From Delphinus delphis (Eukaryota; Chordata; Mammalia; Artiodactyla; Delphinidae): a stretch of 64,000 bases of DNA. The notes below the pieces were generated by a model. The model did no database searches. It was not told the origin of the DNA and was given only the letters and a program-made list of their open reading frames with translations. Both the position numbers and the translations under genes were made by a program. The stretch lies in assembly GCF_949987515.2 (NCBI RefSeq), contig NC_082703.1, positions 10,316,680 through 10,380,679 on the forward strand, given 5' to 3'. Numbering within the stretch: the first letter of the stretch is position 1; each line of letters starts with the position of its first letter. Positions 33,047-44,400 of the stretch are shown here, in pieces.

Positions 33047-33279
33047 TTTTTTTCTTTTTCTTTTTCTTTTAGTTGCAGCATGCTGGATCTTTCGTTGCAG
33101 CGTGTGGGCTTCTCTCTAGTTGTGGCGTGCGGGCTCCAGAGTGCACAGGCTCAGTAGTTGTGGCACACAAGCTTAGTTGCCCCGCGGCATGTGGGATCTT
33201 AGTTCCCTGACCAGGGATCAAACCCGCATCCCTTGCACTGGAAGGAGGATTCTTCACCGCTGGACCACCAGGTAAGGCC
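33047..33279 (-). mobile_element. tRNA-derived SINE, intermediate length
   Basis: The tail is a (TTTTTC)n run. The body has 'cagtagttgtggcacacaag', 'ccgcggcatgtgggatctta' and 'accagggatcaaacccgcat', ending 'ggaccaccaggtaaggcc'. Flanks 'ttctttatcgttt' (33034-33046) and 'ctctttatcattt' (33280-33292) are a decayed target duplication. It combines a partial middle block with the older-type head. Confidence 0.85.
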
Positions 33280-33292
33280 CTCTTTATCATTT

Positions 33293-33777
33293 AAGGCCAG
33301 TTTTGCTGGCTGCATTTCTGAATCCAACTCATAACCACTTTGATGGATAAAAAGACACTTTCAAATCAAAGGTGAGATCATCAGCCTAAAGAAATCACAC
33401 GCCTGGCTAAATCTTTCCAGGAAATCACTGACAAATATTGAACTATATAAAAAATGTATAAAATCTAAACTGAAGTGATGGTTGGGGCTGGGGAGAGAAG
33501 TATAAATTTATTGTTTAGGAAACTAAGTGTGGTTATTTGCACATCCTTCTGTTGATTTTACAGAGTCCCAAGTTTAACTTTTAAAAACCTTAGGTTTTCA
33601 TCTAGGAATACTACTGGTAAGTATTCTGGTACTGAGTGGTCAGACCTCAGAAAGAGCATGTCTTCCACAAAGGTGCCTGAAGTAGGGAGGTTATAATGCA
33701 GGCAAGTTAAGGAAAGCAAAAATGAGAGTGGGGAAGTTGCTTGCAAAAGATAAGGCACCATTTGTTTTCTTGTTTAA
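33293..33777. other. unassigned single-copy sequence
   Basis: No gene or repeat is recognised. Confidence 0.45.
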
Positions 33778-33906
33778 CATGTTTATTTAGCAGCTAATAT
33801 GTGCAAAGTACTTTATTACATGTGTACATACATACGTATTATATATGCCAAGGAGAATACCACAATAAGGCAAACTTGGAAGCTCACACTTTAGCAGTGG
33901 AGGTAG

Positions 33907-33907
<1 letters not shown>
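33778..33907 (-). repeat. probable L2 3' end, antisense
   Basis: 'tatttagcagctaatatgtg' then 'aaataagg'-type text and 'ggaagctcacactttagcag' fit a decayed reverse L2 tail that ends in a GA/CA-rich part. A CA microsatellite grew directly from its inner edge. Confidence 0.45.

Positions 33908-33942
<35 letters not shown>
33908..33942. repeat. (CA)n microsatellite
   Basis: About 17 uninterrupted AC units. It is the longest pure dinucleotide repeat in the window and is likely polymorphic. Confidence 0.95.
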
Positions 33943-33944
<2 letters not shown>

Positions 33945-35429
33945 ATTGTAATACATTGTAGAGAATATGAGCCTTTGGGAAAAATTAATCAGTCATTTAA
34001 AGTACAAGACACAAAACCAGGAAAATGGTGTTCCCACAGCTAAGATGAAACCCAGATGCTGAAAGAAAGGTATTAATGTAATATCCTGAAAAATGCAGAA
34101 AAAAAATTAACTTTTAATAGAAGGTCATCACAGATGAGCAAAGGAGAAGAGTATTGCTAGCAATGATGAAATAGGAAAAAATTGGAGTGGGAGGAAAAAC
34201 ATTGCAAAGTATAGAAAAAGAGGTTATTTCAATTATTTAAATACCTGAATGTTAAATTAATGACTTTGGCACGTTGACTGAAATTAATGAAATCATCAGT
34301 GCCTGACACTCTCCATTAGGGTCTTTAAGATAATTGCAAATGTGATTAGAAATCCTATAAGTTAACAGAATTTCATGGAAGAGAAAAGAAAATCAGTCCA
34401 AGAATGGATGATGTAGCATCTTTTCTGTATATATATTCAAATAAATACACACAAATTAATATAAATGCATAAGAATACCCACTTAGAACGGTTTTAGAAA
34501 TGAAACTGCTGGGAGACCTTAACAATTACAGATTAGTTGTTTTATCTTTGAAGCCTGGCATTTGTCAGCACTATTTATTCACCAATCTGTAATCTCTCCA
34601 AAGAACACAGCATGCAGCATGGCAGATCAGCCTGGTTTTCTAAGTGGCAGGCCCATTTAGGTGACTTCTATAAGGAAATAACCAGTCACGTAAATAAGGG
34701 AGAAGCAAAAAATGTAACCTTACAGTACCTTAATTAGTTCATAGCTATTGTCCCAGAAGAGATTTCCTTTCTATCCTATTCCATTAGAAAGATATGGATG
34801 AAGGTCACACACTGACCAGTCTAATGTATCCAAAGGTAACATAACATTTTTTTCTTACCAGTTCAGAAGAAATAGTTCAGTATTGATTATTTACTTTCAT
34901 TCTTTCTTGCTGAAAAAGAAAACTCTAAGATAGGTTTTCGCCTGTCTTAAGATATGAAGTACTTATCTGGCTGCGTATCAAAGTACTGTTTTCATTGTAT
35001 CGCTTCCATTGCTCTTGTATTACAGGCAATCATAATTCTACTTATAATTCCCTCTCTTACTTAGGATTTGCTTGGGACTGTGGTTTTTTTAAATAAGAGA
35101 TTGGGTTTGGGATGAAAGACTGACTTTATTATATTATTAAAATCTGTTAATTTTAAAATTTATTTTCATCCATGAATATAGCTTGCATAATTTCTGGTTT
35201 TCAACATTTTATTTTTGGCCCAGAATTGAACCTATTCCGTAAATGTTTCACGGATACTTAGAAAAGGAAGATGAGTTTTTCCTTTGTGTATAAATATAAA
35301 AACAAAGTTTATTAATTAAATTATACCAATCCTCTGCTTGTTTCTTATTTGTATTTAAACATTAAAGATTTAGGGTTAGGCTGTTTCTTCCCATAAATAT
35401 CCCCTGCCCTGTATTCTGTCATGGTTAAT
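33943..35429. other. AT-rich single-copy region, possible regulatory block
   Basis: No repeat or gene is recognised in 1.5 kb. A motif-dense part at 34260-34380 holds AATTAATG near 34281, TAATTGCAAATG at 34331-34342 and GTTAAC at 34361-34366. Confidence 0.45.
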
Positions 35430-35660
35430 TTTGCGGATTGGAAGTCAGGCTGCCTGTTTTAAATCCTGGTTCCAAATTCACTAGCTGTGTCATCTTGGTC
35501 AACTAAGTTAATGTCTGTAAATCATAGACTCACTTATAAACTGAAAATAATAATCCCCTATTTCATAAGACCAGCTTTAGATTAAAAGTTGTAATGGAGA
35601 TATAGTGTCTGGCATATAATACGGTCAATAAACATTAGTTTTATTATTATTGGTATTATT
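35430..35660 (+). repeat. MIR SINE, sense, near full length
   Basis: 'gaagtcaggctgcctgtttt', 'aaatcctggttccaaattca', 'ctagctgtgtcatcttggtc' and 'gtgtctggcatataatacgg' run through most of the MIR consensus from the tRNA-related part to the 3' end. Confidence 0.85.
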
Positions 35661-36239
35661 ATCCTCATGCTCAGTTCATTTTTAACACTTTTTTGATTTG
35701 TTAATTTTCTTTTCCCTTTAACTGATATGTACTTGCAGAGAGATGGAATGATTGGCCTTTGATCAAACTGATCCGAATGCTTTCTCTATAAAACACAGTA
35801 GAATGCTGGCCAGTGATTCCAAAGCATCCGTTATTCAGACTAAGCTACCAAACCCAAAGAGCCAAAGAGGGAGCCTCTCTCCTGTTGCCTTAAAGTCACC
35901 TGGAGAACTTTAAAAAAGTAAAAATTCTTGCCCCAGTATTTTTGATTTGTTGGATAAACTGTTGGAGGCAAGCATTGTAGGTAGCAGAAACAGTGATGGC
36001 AGTGGTCCACGGAGGCAAGGCAGGCCTGGTGAGACTTAGGAGTGGCCTAAACCTACCCACAGCCAGTGATGAACATTCCTGTGCTGGTGCACATCCATCC
36101 AGGTAATCCAGGTAGAAACCAGCCTTTCCGGTAGACTCCAGCCTAGCAGGAAACAGAGGGAAGGGCCAGTAGAGAAAAAGAGGCAAAAATCATCACAGGC
36201 TTAAGTCAGACAATGTATGGCACATTTTCTCTGTTGCAG
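35661..36239. other. unassigned sequence with one half of a direct repeat
   Basis: The part 36130-36215 resembles 36437-36520 at about 70% by eye. No gene is recognised. Confidence 0.45.
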
Positions 36240-36510
36240 CTGAGCCCACAGTTTAGTGGGAAAGATACACACAGCGCCAAGTCATTGTGTTACCTGTAGG
36301 ACAGGACTCTAGAACCTCCAAGAAGAGGGAATCACTTAAGGAAGAGGATGACTCAGGGAAAGCCTTACAGAGAAATGATGTTTCAACTCTAAAGGATGAG
36401 TAGAAGTCCCCCCTGCCCCCAGCCCCGGCCTCATCCCTAGCAGAAAAAAGAGGAAAGGGCAGATACAGAGAAAACAGACACAATCTGGAATGGGCTGAAG
36501 TCAGCAAAGA
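36240..36510 (-). repeat. L2 LINE fragment, antisense
   Basis: 'gactcagggaaagccttaca', 'gagaaatgatgtttcaactc' and 'taaaggatgagtagaagt' match the L2 region that reads backwards as 'gaaggcttc...aggatgag'. The right part is an extra block related to 36130-36215. Confidence 0.5.
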
Positions 36511-36554
36511 TGGTAAAAATATCTTAATTTTAAATAAGATGAATGAAGATTTAT

Positions 36555-36770
36555 AGGTTAGTAAACAGGTTAGAAATATGCATTCCAGCCATTCAAACCT
36601 GAGCCAGTTACTTAACTTACACGCCTCTATTTACTCATTTGTTAACCAGGCATAACCTGACGCCTATCTGACCTAGGTGAGAGGATTAAAGGGTTAACGT
36701 ACGTCAAGCATTTAGTCCATAGTAAGCGCTCAAGGAAGGTTAGGTTTTACTATTTTATTATTTTTGTCGT
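36555..36770 (+). repeat. MIR SINE, sense
   Basis: 'gagccagttacttaacttac', 'tgagaggattaaagggttaa' and 'tccatagtaagcgctcaagg' give the MIR order from core to 3' end. Confidence 0.8.
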
Positions 36771-36839
36771 GTTTTCCGTTTATTGTTGTCTTATCGTTAA
36801 TGTCTTTAAATTAGATTAGAGAATATGAAATTAGCAAAC

Positions 36840-37400
36840 AGCTTCTTATATGAAAATATACAGTGTCATTGAGGATAGGGTGGAGAGGACACTAGCGCTG
36901 CTGGTGGGCATGCAACTATTTCTGGGAAAAAAAATACAAATCAAGAGCCTTAAAAATTAATGTTTTTCCACTTTAGCCCACTCATTCTATTTCTGGGCAT
37001 CTATCCTAAGCAAATACTCTGAAAATATGTAGAAAAAGCCATTTATGCACAAAAATGTACATTATGAGATCACTTATAATAGCAAGAAAATTGGGAACAA
37101 AAAGATTTTAATCAGGCAACTATGAAAAATGATGTTTACCAAGCATTTACAACATCACAGAAATGCCTATTCAGAAACGAAGAAAGGAGGACAAAAAAAA
37201 ACTGTACATTATAATCACAACTCCACCACTTGGAGGATCTGCAGAAACAAAAATATAAGAATCTGCATTAAAATGTTAATGGCTACTTTGGGTGGTAGGA
37301 TTATGTGTAACTTTTCCTGTCTGTGTTGCTTTTTCAAATTTTCCAAAATGAACTTTTATTACCTCCATGCTAAAAATACGTTTTATGCAAGAAGAAATTG
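36840..37400 (+). repeat. old L1 (L1M) 3' end, sense
   Basis: 'ggacactagcgctgctggtg', 'ctatttctgggcatctatcc', 'gagatcacttataatagcaa', then 'gctactttgggtggtaggat' and 'caaattttccaaaatgaact' trace the end of L1 ORF2 and its 3' UTR. The frame is broken and the copy is diverged. Confidence 0.75.
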
Positions 37401-38958
37401 GGTAATATTAAGCCTTAGGTAGTTCTGGGAATATCTCTGCAGAAATGCGTGCTGGAAATGATTTGGAAGGCCTCCCATCTCTAGGCCTTTCGGATGGATT
37501 TCCTTATGAACGCTCCAGGAACAGCCACGCGTAAGCGCTCATGACCCTAGGCTGCTTCCGTGGCAGGTGACAATAACAGTTTGGATCTGGAATGGCTCCC
37601 AAGCAGTCATTCAAGCCAGCAGTGGTATTTCACCAGGTAGAGCAGTCTTGTGGAAGGAAGACACTCCCTTGCTTCTTTGAAACTTCCCAAATGTGATGAC
37701 GCGTGCCACCTGCCAGCCCTCTCGTTTCCCCCTCTGCTATCTCCTTTCCCGTCACCTCTCATCTCTTTGCTTTCAGCTCCCTTGCACGCTCTGCGTGCTG
37801 CCTTCCTGCCCTTAGTGTCACCCCGCACTCCTGATGGAGACCCTGCACTGCTTTCATGCTTGTCAGTACCTCACCCTCCTCCGGAAACCACATGTCAAAA
37901 AATCAAAGTTCACGCGGTCCTCTTTCATGGGCAAGTGAGGTTTTCTTACCTTTATTGGCACAAAAGTCACTTGGTTGTCTTTTAAAAAAATGTTTTTTAT
38001 ACTAGCAGTGGCATTCTTTAATCTACTCTAAACAAATTTCCATAGGAAAGTAACTCCTACTATAGATGTCTTAACACACGTGCTATTTGATTACTGACAC
38101 TGAATACAAGGAATATTTTTTCCAATAAAAAATAACATTTAAGCAGGGAAGTGGGGAAGTAGTTTTTTTTTTCCTCTCCAAGACAATTCCTGACCTATAG
38201 CCAGTTGTTATATTAATATTAGCAAGGCTAATTTCTGAATGTATGCAATTTGGAAAATAAAGTTAGAAAAATTTCAGGGTTAATGTTCTAAATCTTCTTC
38301 AGGAAATCCATAATTGTCAAACTTCGGAAAGCAAAAATCTAAATTGTAAGCTTCAGTATTTCCAGTTGGTTATTTCCCAAGGCCTGCAGGATTTGAGAAC
38401 CCAGCACTATATTATGGTTGAAACCCATGGCAATCCTATGTGCATATCTTTAAGACGCATGTTCTAGAAAAAGCCATTGGATATCATGATATTCTGTTGA
38501 AAAATTCTGTTGTTTTTCCTATGATATTACTGATTTCAGTTGTTTCTTTTCTCATTTTAAACTATTTAAAAATTTTGCTTTTTTTCTTTTACAAATTTTT
38601 AATTCTCTTCTGGGTGATATATATAGTAACATGAGAAGCAATCCTCCAGTCTTTCTCAGTTGCTGTAGTTATCCAATATTACGGAAATGTTCTGAAACAA
38701 ATATCCTGTTACTCCACCATTAAAATCTGAGTATAACTGAGTATATTTCTACTGTTGGCCCCAGGTAGAGACAAAAAGTAAATTCCTCCATGGACCTTTT
38801 TGCATTATCAGTTTCATGTTGTGTGTCTAGAAGAAAAGCCGCATCCAGTTTGACACTGGCTTCAAGTCTAGACTCTGGAAGAGACTCCACAATGCTGAGT
38901 TAAAAGCCCAGAAGTAAATAAAAACCACGACCATTATAGCACCTTCAAACACTAAAAC
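37401..38958. other. unassigned single-copy sequence
   Basis: About 1.5 kb with no recognised gene or repeat. An AT-rich part at 38440-38640 could be a degraded L1, but I could not place it. Confidence 0.4.
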
Positions 38959-38968
38959 AACAGATTCT

Positions 38969-39198
38969 GGCCTTCCCTGGTGGCGCGGTGGTTGAGAGTC
39001 CGCCTGCCGATGCAGGGGACGCGGGTTCGTGCCCCGGTCCGGGAAGATCCCACATGCCGCGGAGCGGCTGGGCCCGTGAGCCATGGCCGCTGAGCCTGCG
39101 CGTCCGGAGCCTGTGCTCCGCAACAGGAGAGGCCACAACGGTGAGAGGCCCAAGTACCGCAAAATAAATAAATAAGTAAGTAAGTAAATAAATAAATA
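38969..39198 (+). mobile_element. CHR-type SINE (short form), sense
   Basis: The head carries an A-box-like 'tggcgcggtgg' at 38981-38991 and a B-box 'ggttcgtgcc' at 39024-39033, the internal pol III promoter inherited from a tRNA. The tail is a mix of AAAT and AAGT units. The duplication 'aacagattct' is at 38959-38968 and 39199-39208. Confidence 0.95.
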
Positions 39199-39208
39199 AA
39201 CAGATTCT

Positions 39209-40310
39209 TCAGGGTAGAGTAATCTCCTTGGGCTAGTCCAAGTTCACCAGGCTGCAAACTTCTCATCCCAAGTGGTATAATTAATCAACTTTTCCCATCC
39301 AGTATTTCTGGATTCTGATTTTCTTCCCCAAGGTTTGTTGTTGTTTCATTAATTTGTTTAATACCCAGCAGATCAAACCTGTTAAGTATTTCTCCCCCAC
39401 AATATGTGGCTCTTGGTATCTCCGCTCAGTGTATCTATTTTTATTTCTAAGCCCGGCTGCCAGCTTGCTGGTCCTCATAGCTTGGTGCTCAGCCAAAGGT
39501 TGATCGGAGGTTGGCCAACCCTGTGCCAGCAAGGCTTTTACTTTCTGCAGATGGATCTGTGTGGAATGGAAAGTGCACTCAAACGTCAGGCCATTTTCAG
39601 GTCCACTGAGCCCTTTCAGGTCTTCTTGCATCTCTTCCACACGTGTGCACAGGCTTCATCTTCCAGGGATGCGTGGGAGGCTTGGGCCACTCGGATCTCT
39701 GCTGCGCATGTGCATAGTCTCTGGTCAGTTTGGGGTAGGCTGATAAGAGACCTTACCGACCATCTGTGGCTTTCTCACCTTCGGGAATTCCCTGCCAAGT
39801 CACTAGTGTGGGTACCATTCTGTTGCTCACTCCAAAGAGACTTCAGACCTCCAGCTGGTGGGACCACTTGCTTTCCTTGTTCACTTGCACCAAGAGCACT
39901 GCTTTAACAACACTTGAACAAAGAGAACCTCCCCTGGCACTGGAAGTAACGCCACTGGTTTTCATGGCCTGCCCTGCCCTGGATCAGCTGCCACACCCAC
40001 AGAGCTGGGGTGGGTGGAGGAAGGATGGAAACTGCCTTGATAAGAACACCACTGACAGTGCTGTGTTTACCTGAAGCTCCGTAGCTTTCGTGGATCAGCG
40101 TTCCTCAGTTCTGTGTGAGGCTTTGGGCAATTTCTGGAGCACTCAAGTGGCCGTCTTTGACAGTTTTATCCAGACTTTGTACTGCTTTTTGGGGAAAGGA
40201 TTTATCGACCTCTTTAATACATCGTGCTGGAAACGACTCTCCCTCCTGTTTGTAGTTTTAAAAAGTGAAACTCAGGTTGGTATAAGGAGAGGCTAAAATT
40301 GGAAGGAAGA
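39209..40310 (-). repeat. possible 5' region of an ancient LINE, antisense
   Basis: Read in reverse, the text includes 'gaagacctgaaagggctcag', 'gcagaaagtaaaagccttgc' and 'taacaggtttgatctgctgg', which I associate with the 5' UTR of old L1 families. Recall is partial. An open frame of 167 codons on the plus strand (39404-39907) and one of 119 on the minus strand (39281-39640) overlap here and have no domain. If not a LINE, the region is single-copy. Confidence 0.35.
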
Positions 40311-40529
40311 AATAAGAAAAACAAAAGGAATCTTATTGCTTGTTAGAGTATGACTGATTTCCCAAGATTTGACAAGCTTTCAAACAAGATGTCTTCTACT
40401 ACTCTCAAATTTTGGACCAACCCAGGTTATATGAATCAGAAAGGGTAAATTTATCTTTAAATTAGAAAAAAAAAACCTTGTGCAACAATTCTTAGGGATG
40501 CAACAAGGTATAGTAAAAACAGTATAATA

Positions 40530-40740
40530 TAAGACATCTAGTAGTAGATCAAGATTCAAAATAAATCTTGACTATATCAGTATCACTTTGGGCAATTAAA
40601 TTTACTTCTCTATCTCAGTTTACCAATTAAGAAAAGGATAACGATATCTAGTTCACAAGGATGTTAAGGGCATTAAATATGATAACAATTATGAAAAGAA
40701 TTTGCTCATATCAGCAAGTAGTAATTGCTTAATTGATATT
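40530..40740 (+). repeat. MIR SINE, sense, degraded
   Basis: 'cactttgggcaattaaattt', 'acttctctatctcagtttac' and 'gttcacaaggatgttaaggg' keep MIR order through the core and 3' half. Confidence 0.65.
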
Positions 40741-40877
40741 TATATCTTATTACACATTTTTTTCAGCCTTTCAGGAACTCAGTTCTCTTCTGGTTAACTG
40801 GACATCTAGGAATGGGTCTACTTTAATTGATCTAGAAAGTCTAAATCAATGTTTCACTTTTATTTGGGACATTCTCT

Positions 40878-41089
40878 CTTTTTTTTTTTTTTTTCCTGCG
40901 GTATGCGGGCCTCTCACTGTTGTGGCCTCTCCTGTTGTGGAGCACAGGCTGCGGACGCGCAGGCTCAGCAGCCATGGCTCACGGGCCCAGCCGCTCCGCA
41001 GCATGTGGGATCTTCCCGGACCGGGGCACGAACCCGTGTCCCCCGCATCAGCAGGCGGACTCTCAACCACTGCGCCACCAGGGAAGCCC
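40878..41089 (-). mobile_element. CHR-type SINE (short form)
   Basis: Full-length short copy in reverse with 'gcggtatgcgggcctctcac' after the poly(T). The duplication 'tgggacattctct' lies at 40865-40877 and 41090-41102. A long SINE starts 75 bp downstream. Confidence 0.95.
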
Positions 41090-41163
41090 TGGGACATTCT
41101 CTTTTTAAATCACAGGTCTGAGTTTTGAATCAGAGCTCTGGTGATGCAGAGAAGTTTTTCTCT

Positions 41164-41516
41164 CTTTTTTTTAATGGTTGGCAGAGTCTTTTCTTTTAAT
41201 TAATTAATTAATTTTCGGCTGTGTTGGGTCTTTGTTGCTGTGCATGGGCTTTCTCTAGTTGCGGCAAGCAGAGGCTACGCTTCATTGTGGTTCACGGGCT
41301 TCTCATTGCGGTGGCTTCTCTTGTTGCGGAGCACAGGCTCTAGGCGCGTGGGCTTCAGTAGTTGTGGCTCGTGGGCTCTAGAGCACAGGCTCAGTAGTTG
41401 TGGCGCACGGGCTTAGTTGCTCCGCGGCATGTGGGATCTTCCCGGACCAGGGCTCGAACCCATGTCCCCTGCATTGGGAGGCAGATTCTTAACCACTGCA
41501 CCACCAGGGAAGTTCC
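41164..41516 (-). mobile_element. CHR-type SINE (long form)
   Basis: The AT-rich tail includes a (TTAA)n run. The body has 'ggctgtgttgggtctttgtt' and several 'cagtagttgtggc' units and ends 'ccaccagggaagttcc'. Flanks 'gagaagtttttctct' (41149-41163) and 'gagcagtttttctct' (41517-41531) differ at one base. Confidence 0.93.
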
Positions 41517-41531
41517 GAGCAGTTTTTCTCT

Positions 41532-41954
41532 TAAGGGAATTTAGTGCTCAGAAAGAATATAGATTTGTTTGCTTTGTTTTATCTTCATGTTTTGCTTTCT
41601 TTTCCATGTGCCCTTAAAATTGCATCAAGGTAGGCAAGATTATTAGGTTACATAAAATGAAGCTAATGATACTGCATCATTTTTGAACTACAAAAATGGC
41701 AAATTCACATGGTACAACTTAATGTGTTGCAGAGAGAACTGAACAAGGAGTCGGGAAAGGGGGTCTTATTCTACCACTAATAATCAGCTGTCTGAGAAGA
41801 GCAGATCATATGCTCTGTGATCCTGAAACCCTCTCTGGGGAAGTAGGGTACTTCTGATCGGATCTCTACATAAGCATTTCTCCTTCCTACTGAATCTAAT
41901 TTCATTACTAACAGCATTTGAAATGGCAGCAAAGACCAACAGTCAGCCGGTCAG
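41532..41954. other. unassigned single-copy sequence
   Basis: No gene or repeat is recognised. Confidence 0.45.
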
Positions 41955-42595
41955 GGTGGTGTAGGGAATTTGTAATGTCCCATAGAATGACAAAATTCTC
42001 TCCTTGACGAAACTCGAACCAGGCCTCCTATGAGCTCTCTGCTCAAGTAGGCGTTAACCTTGACCCCTAAAGTCTTGAACAAATGCTGACATAATTTCTA
42101 ACAGCTCAGAACTGCATCCCTGGGATGACCCTAGCCTGCTGTTAAAGTGCCTGCCTAGGAAAACTCAAGTCTCTCCCAAAATCTATGGTTTGTTTTGGCC
42201 AATACTTGAAGATAGGACCTCTGTTTCCCAGTACCTGTGGGAGGCTAGAAGCCTAACTTTGAGAAGTACCAGTTAATAAACCCAGATGTGTTTCACATGG
42301 ACCAACACTCCCCTTTCTGGTTTTTATAATTTTTTACTTTCTTGACTCCACAGAGCCTGTGCTCACCTCCCTCCCCATTCCTTCATCCTCCCTTTGAAAC
42401 ATCCAGTCACCTCTGTACCAATCGAAATTGAGTTCAACGCATGCTAGACTTGCCTCTGTGGCAATAACATATTCCTGATGAAAATCTGACCTTACTACTT
42501 CAACTAGTGTCTGGCTTTGTTTATCTTTGATGCAAATAACCTCCATGTTTTGGAGATTTTCTAGGTAGGGAGGAGAATTAGCAGTCAAGGTCATC
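41955..42595 (+). mobile_element. probable old retroviral LTR
   Basis: 'gtaatgtcccatagaatgac', 'aaaattctctccttgacgaa' and 'ctatgagctctctgctcaag' near the start, with 'ccagttaataaacccagatg' in a polyadenylation-like position, resemble an ancient ERV1-type LTR. The right limit is uncertain and no viral internal part is seen. Confidence 0.4.
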
Positions 42596-42759
42596 CCCCA
42601 TGAATTCTACCAGATGGTTGGGCTTCGTAGAAACAACAGATGTTCAGAGCAGTTTGCACCATTCTTCTTCAGAAAAGCGTATGATTGTTTATTAGATAAA
42701 TCAAGAAAATGTCTTTTCCAAAAATAATTTTCTCAACTTAAAAACAACTTACTTCCAGT

Positions 42760-43510
42760 AAAGAAAGAAACAAATAGCACTAATAGTATCATTATCCAAA
42801 GAAAACCACTGTTTTCATTTTAGAGTATTTCTTATGGACTTTTTCCTATATACGTTCTACATAATTATAATAATGATGTTTATACAGTTTGCCTACAGTT
42901 TTTCACATAATACCTTGGCATCAGCATTTTTCTGTGTTACTGCAAAAAATCACATAGCTGTATAGTATTTCATCATCTGAAAGGACCTGTACTTATTTTT
43001 TAAATTTATTTATTTTATTTATTTATTTTTGGCTGCATTGAGTCTTCATTGCTGCTTATGGGCTTTCTCTAGTTGTGGTGAGCGGGGACAGCGGCCTTCT
43101 TATTGCAGTGGCTTCTCTTGTTGTGGAGCATGGGCTCTAGGTGCGTGGGCTTCAGGAGTTGTGGCACTCAGGCTCAGTAGTTGTGGCATGCGGGCTCTAG
43201 AGCGCAGGCTCAGTAGTTGTGGCGCACGGGCTTTGTTGTTCCGCGACATGTGGGATCTTCCTGGACCAAGGCTCAAACCCGTGTCCCCTGCATTGGCAGG
43301 CGGATTCTTAACCACTGCACCACCAGGGAAGCCCAGGACCTGTACTTACTTTAATAATTTTCTGTACTAGTATATTTAGATTAGTTTAATTTTTTTAACC
43401 AAATATAATAGAACATCCTTTGGCATGATTTTGTTCTTTGTCATAGATGGAGTTATTTTGTTGGAATAGAGTTCTAAATATGGGTCAAAGCATGTGAACA
43501 ATTGCTTATG
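42760..43510 (-). repeat. old L1 3' region, antisense, split by SINE
   Basis: Left of the SINE: 'tagagtatttcttatggact' and 'gctgtatagtatttcatcat'. Right of it: 'atagaacatcctttggcatg' and 'agatggagttattttgttgg'. These fit an old L1 3' region in reverse. The long SINE at 42996-43334 splits it. Confidence 0.55.
42996..43334 (-). mobile_element. CHR-type SINE (long form)
   Basis: TTTA-rich tail, 'ggctgcattgagtcttcatt', repeated 'cagtagttgtggc' units, and the end 'ccaccagggaagccc'. The 14-bp duplication 'aggacctgtactta' is perfect at 42982-42995 and 43335-43348. Confidence 0.95.
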
Positions 43511-44284
43511 TTGAACGGAAAATTTATTGAGTCTAACGTGCACAGTGCAGGGTGTTACGAGCAGAGATAAATGGCATTGCATCTAGAGTAAACTATTCAT
43601 AATAGTAGAGACATCATCCACTAGGAAAGATGAGGGTAGTTTTGGGGCCAGGTTTGTGTAAAACAGACCAATGACCATGGTTTAGTCTTCATTTGCTAGC
43701 ACCAGAGATAGCTACCTTAACTTGGTATCAGAAAAAGGAGTCAGACCTTTCAATCCTAAAACTTAGGAAGTAACACAGATTTATTAGTTAATTCATAATC
43801 TACACAAATGGTGCATGGCATAAAACAGTCAAACCCAGAAATATCTCCAAAGTTTGTGATCATTTTTATATCATCCAATCCACACCATGGGGGTGCATTC
43901 ATGTAAAAAGCCCAGGATCGGGAAATGGTATCATTAGTATGTAGCAGCAGGTGCCTTGTTAATGATTAAAAGCTCGTTTTTTTAGGCAAGCAAGATTTAC
44001 GCTGAAGTTTTACTGTGTTCATTCTTCTCCCTGACTGCAGGTATCTAGAAAGGAAACGATGTTGTCAGGCTGCTGTAGGGATGGGAGGCCATCTCATTAG
44101 GAAAACTGGTACCTTCAGGATCCCCAGCCGTGGTCCTCCGTCACTCTCACGCCATCCCATGACACCTCCTAAATGTCTTGGTTCTCATTCCGCCTTTTCT
44201 TCGCCCTGTGGACTCTGCTTCATGACTTTCCCTTTTCAGCCTTTGGCTCTACCTTCTTCCACCTACAATGAAAATGATCACATC
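43511..44284. other. unassigned single-copy sequence
   Basis: No gene or repeat is recognised. Confidence 0.45.
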
Positions 44285-44400
44285 TGCTTCCTAAGCTAGA
44301 ATTCTCAGAAGGCAGAGATACTATCTGTCTTGTTCGTGATGCTTATCAGGTACCTAGACAATGACTGGATAGTTAGTCTCCAGGAAAGATTATTGAGTGA
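44285..44400 (+). repeat. L2 LINE 3' end, sense, degraded
   Basis: 'gctagaattctcagaaggca', 'gagatactatctgtcttgtt' and 'agattattgagtgaa' follow the L2 3' order (aagctc...agggcagggac...gtctgtcttgtt...). Confidence 0.5.

Noticed and set aside
33908..33942. Regular repeat considered as an array
   Set aside because: It is a plain CA microsatellite with no spacer structure; CRISPR arrays are not expected in a mammalian genome.
38969..39040. Apparent tRNA gene with A and B boxes
   Set aside because: The boxes belong to the tRNA-derived head of a SINE; no cloverleaf with proper acceptor stem is formed and the same head recurs in many copies.
39404..39907. 167-codon plus-strand open frame
   Set aside because: It overlaps an open minus-strand frame of 119 codons and has no recognisable domain or splice context.
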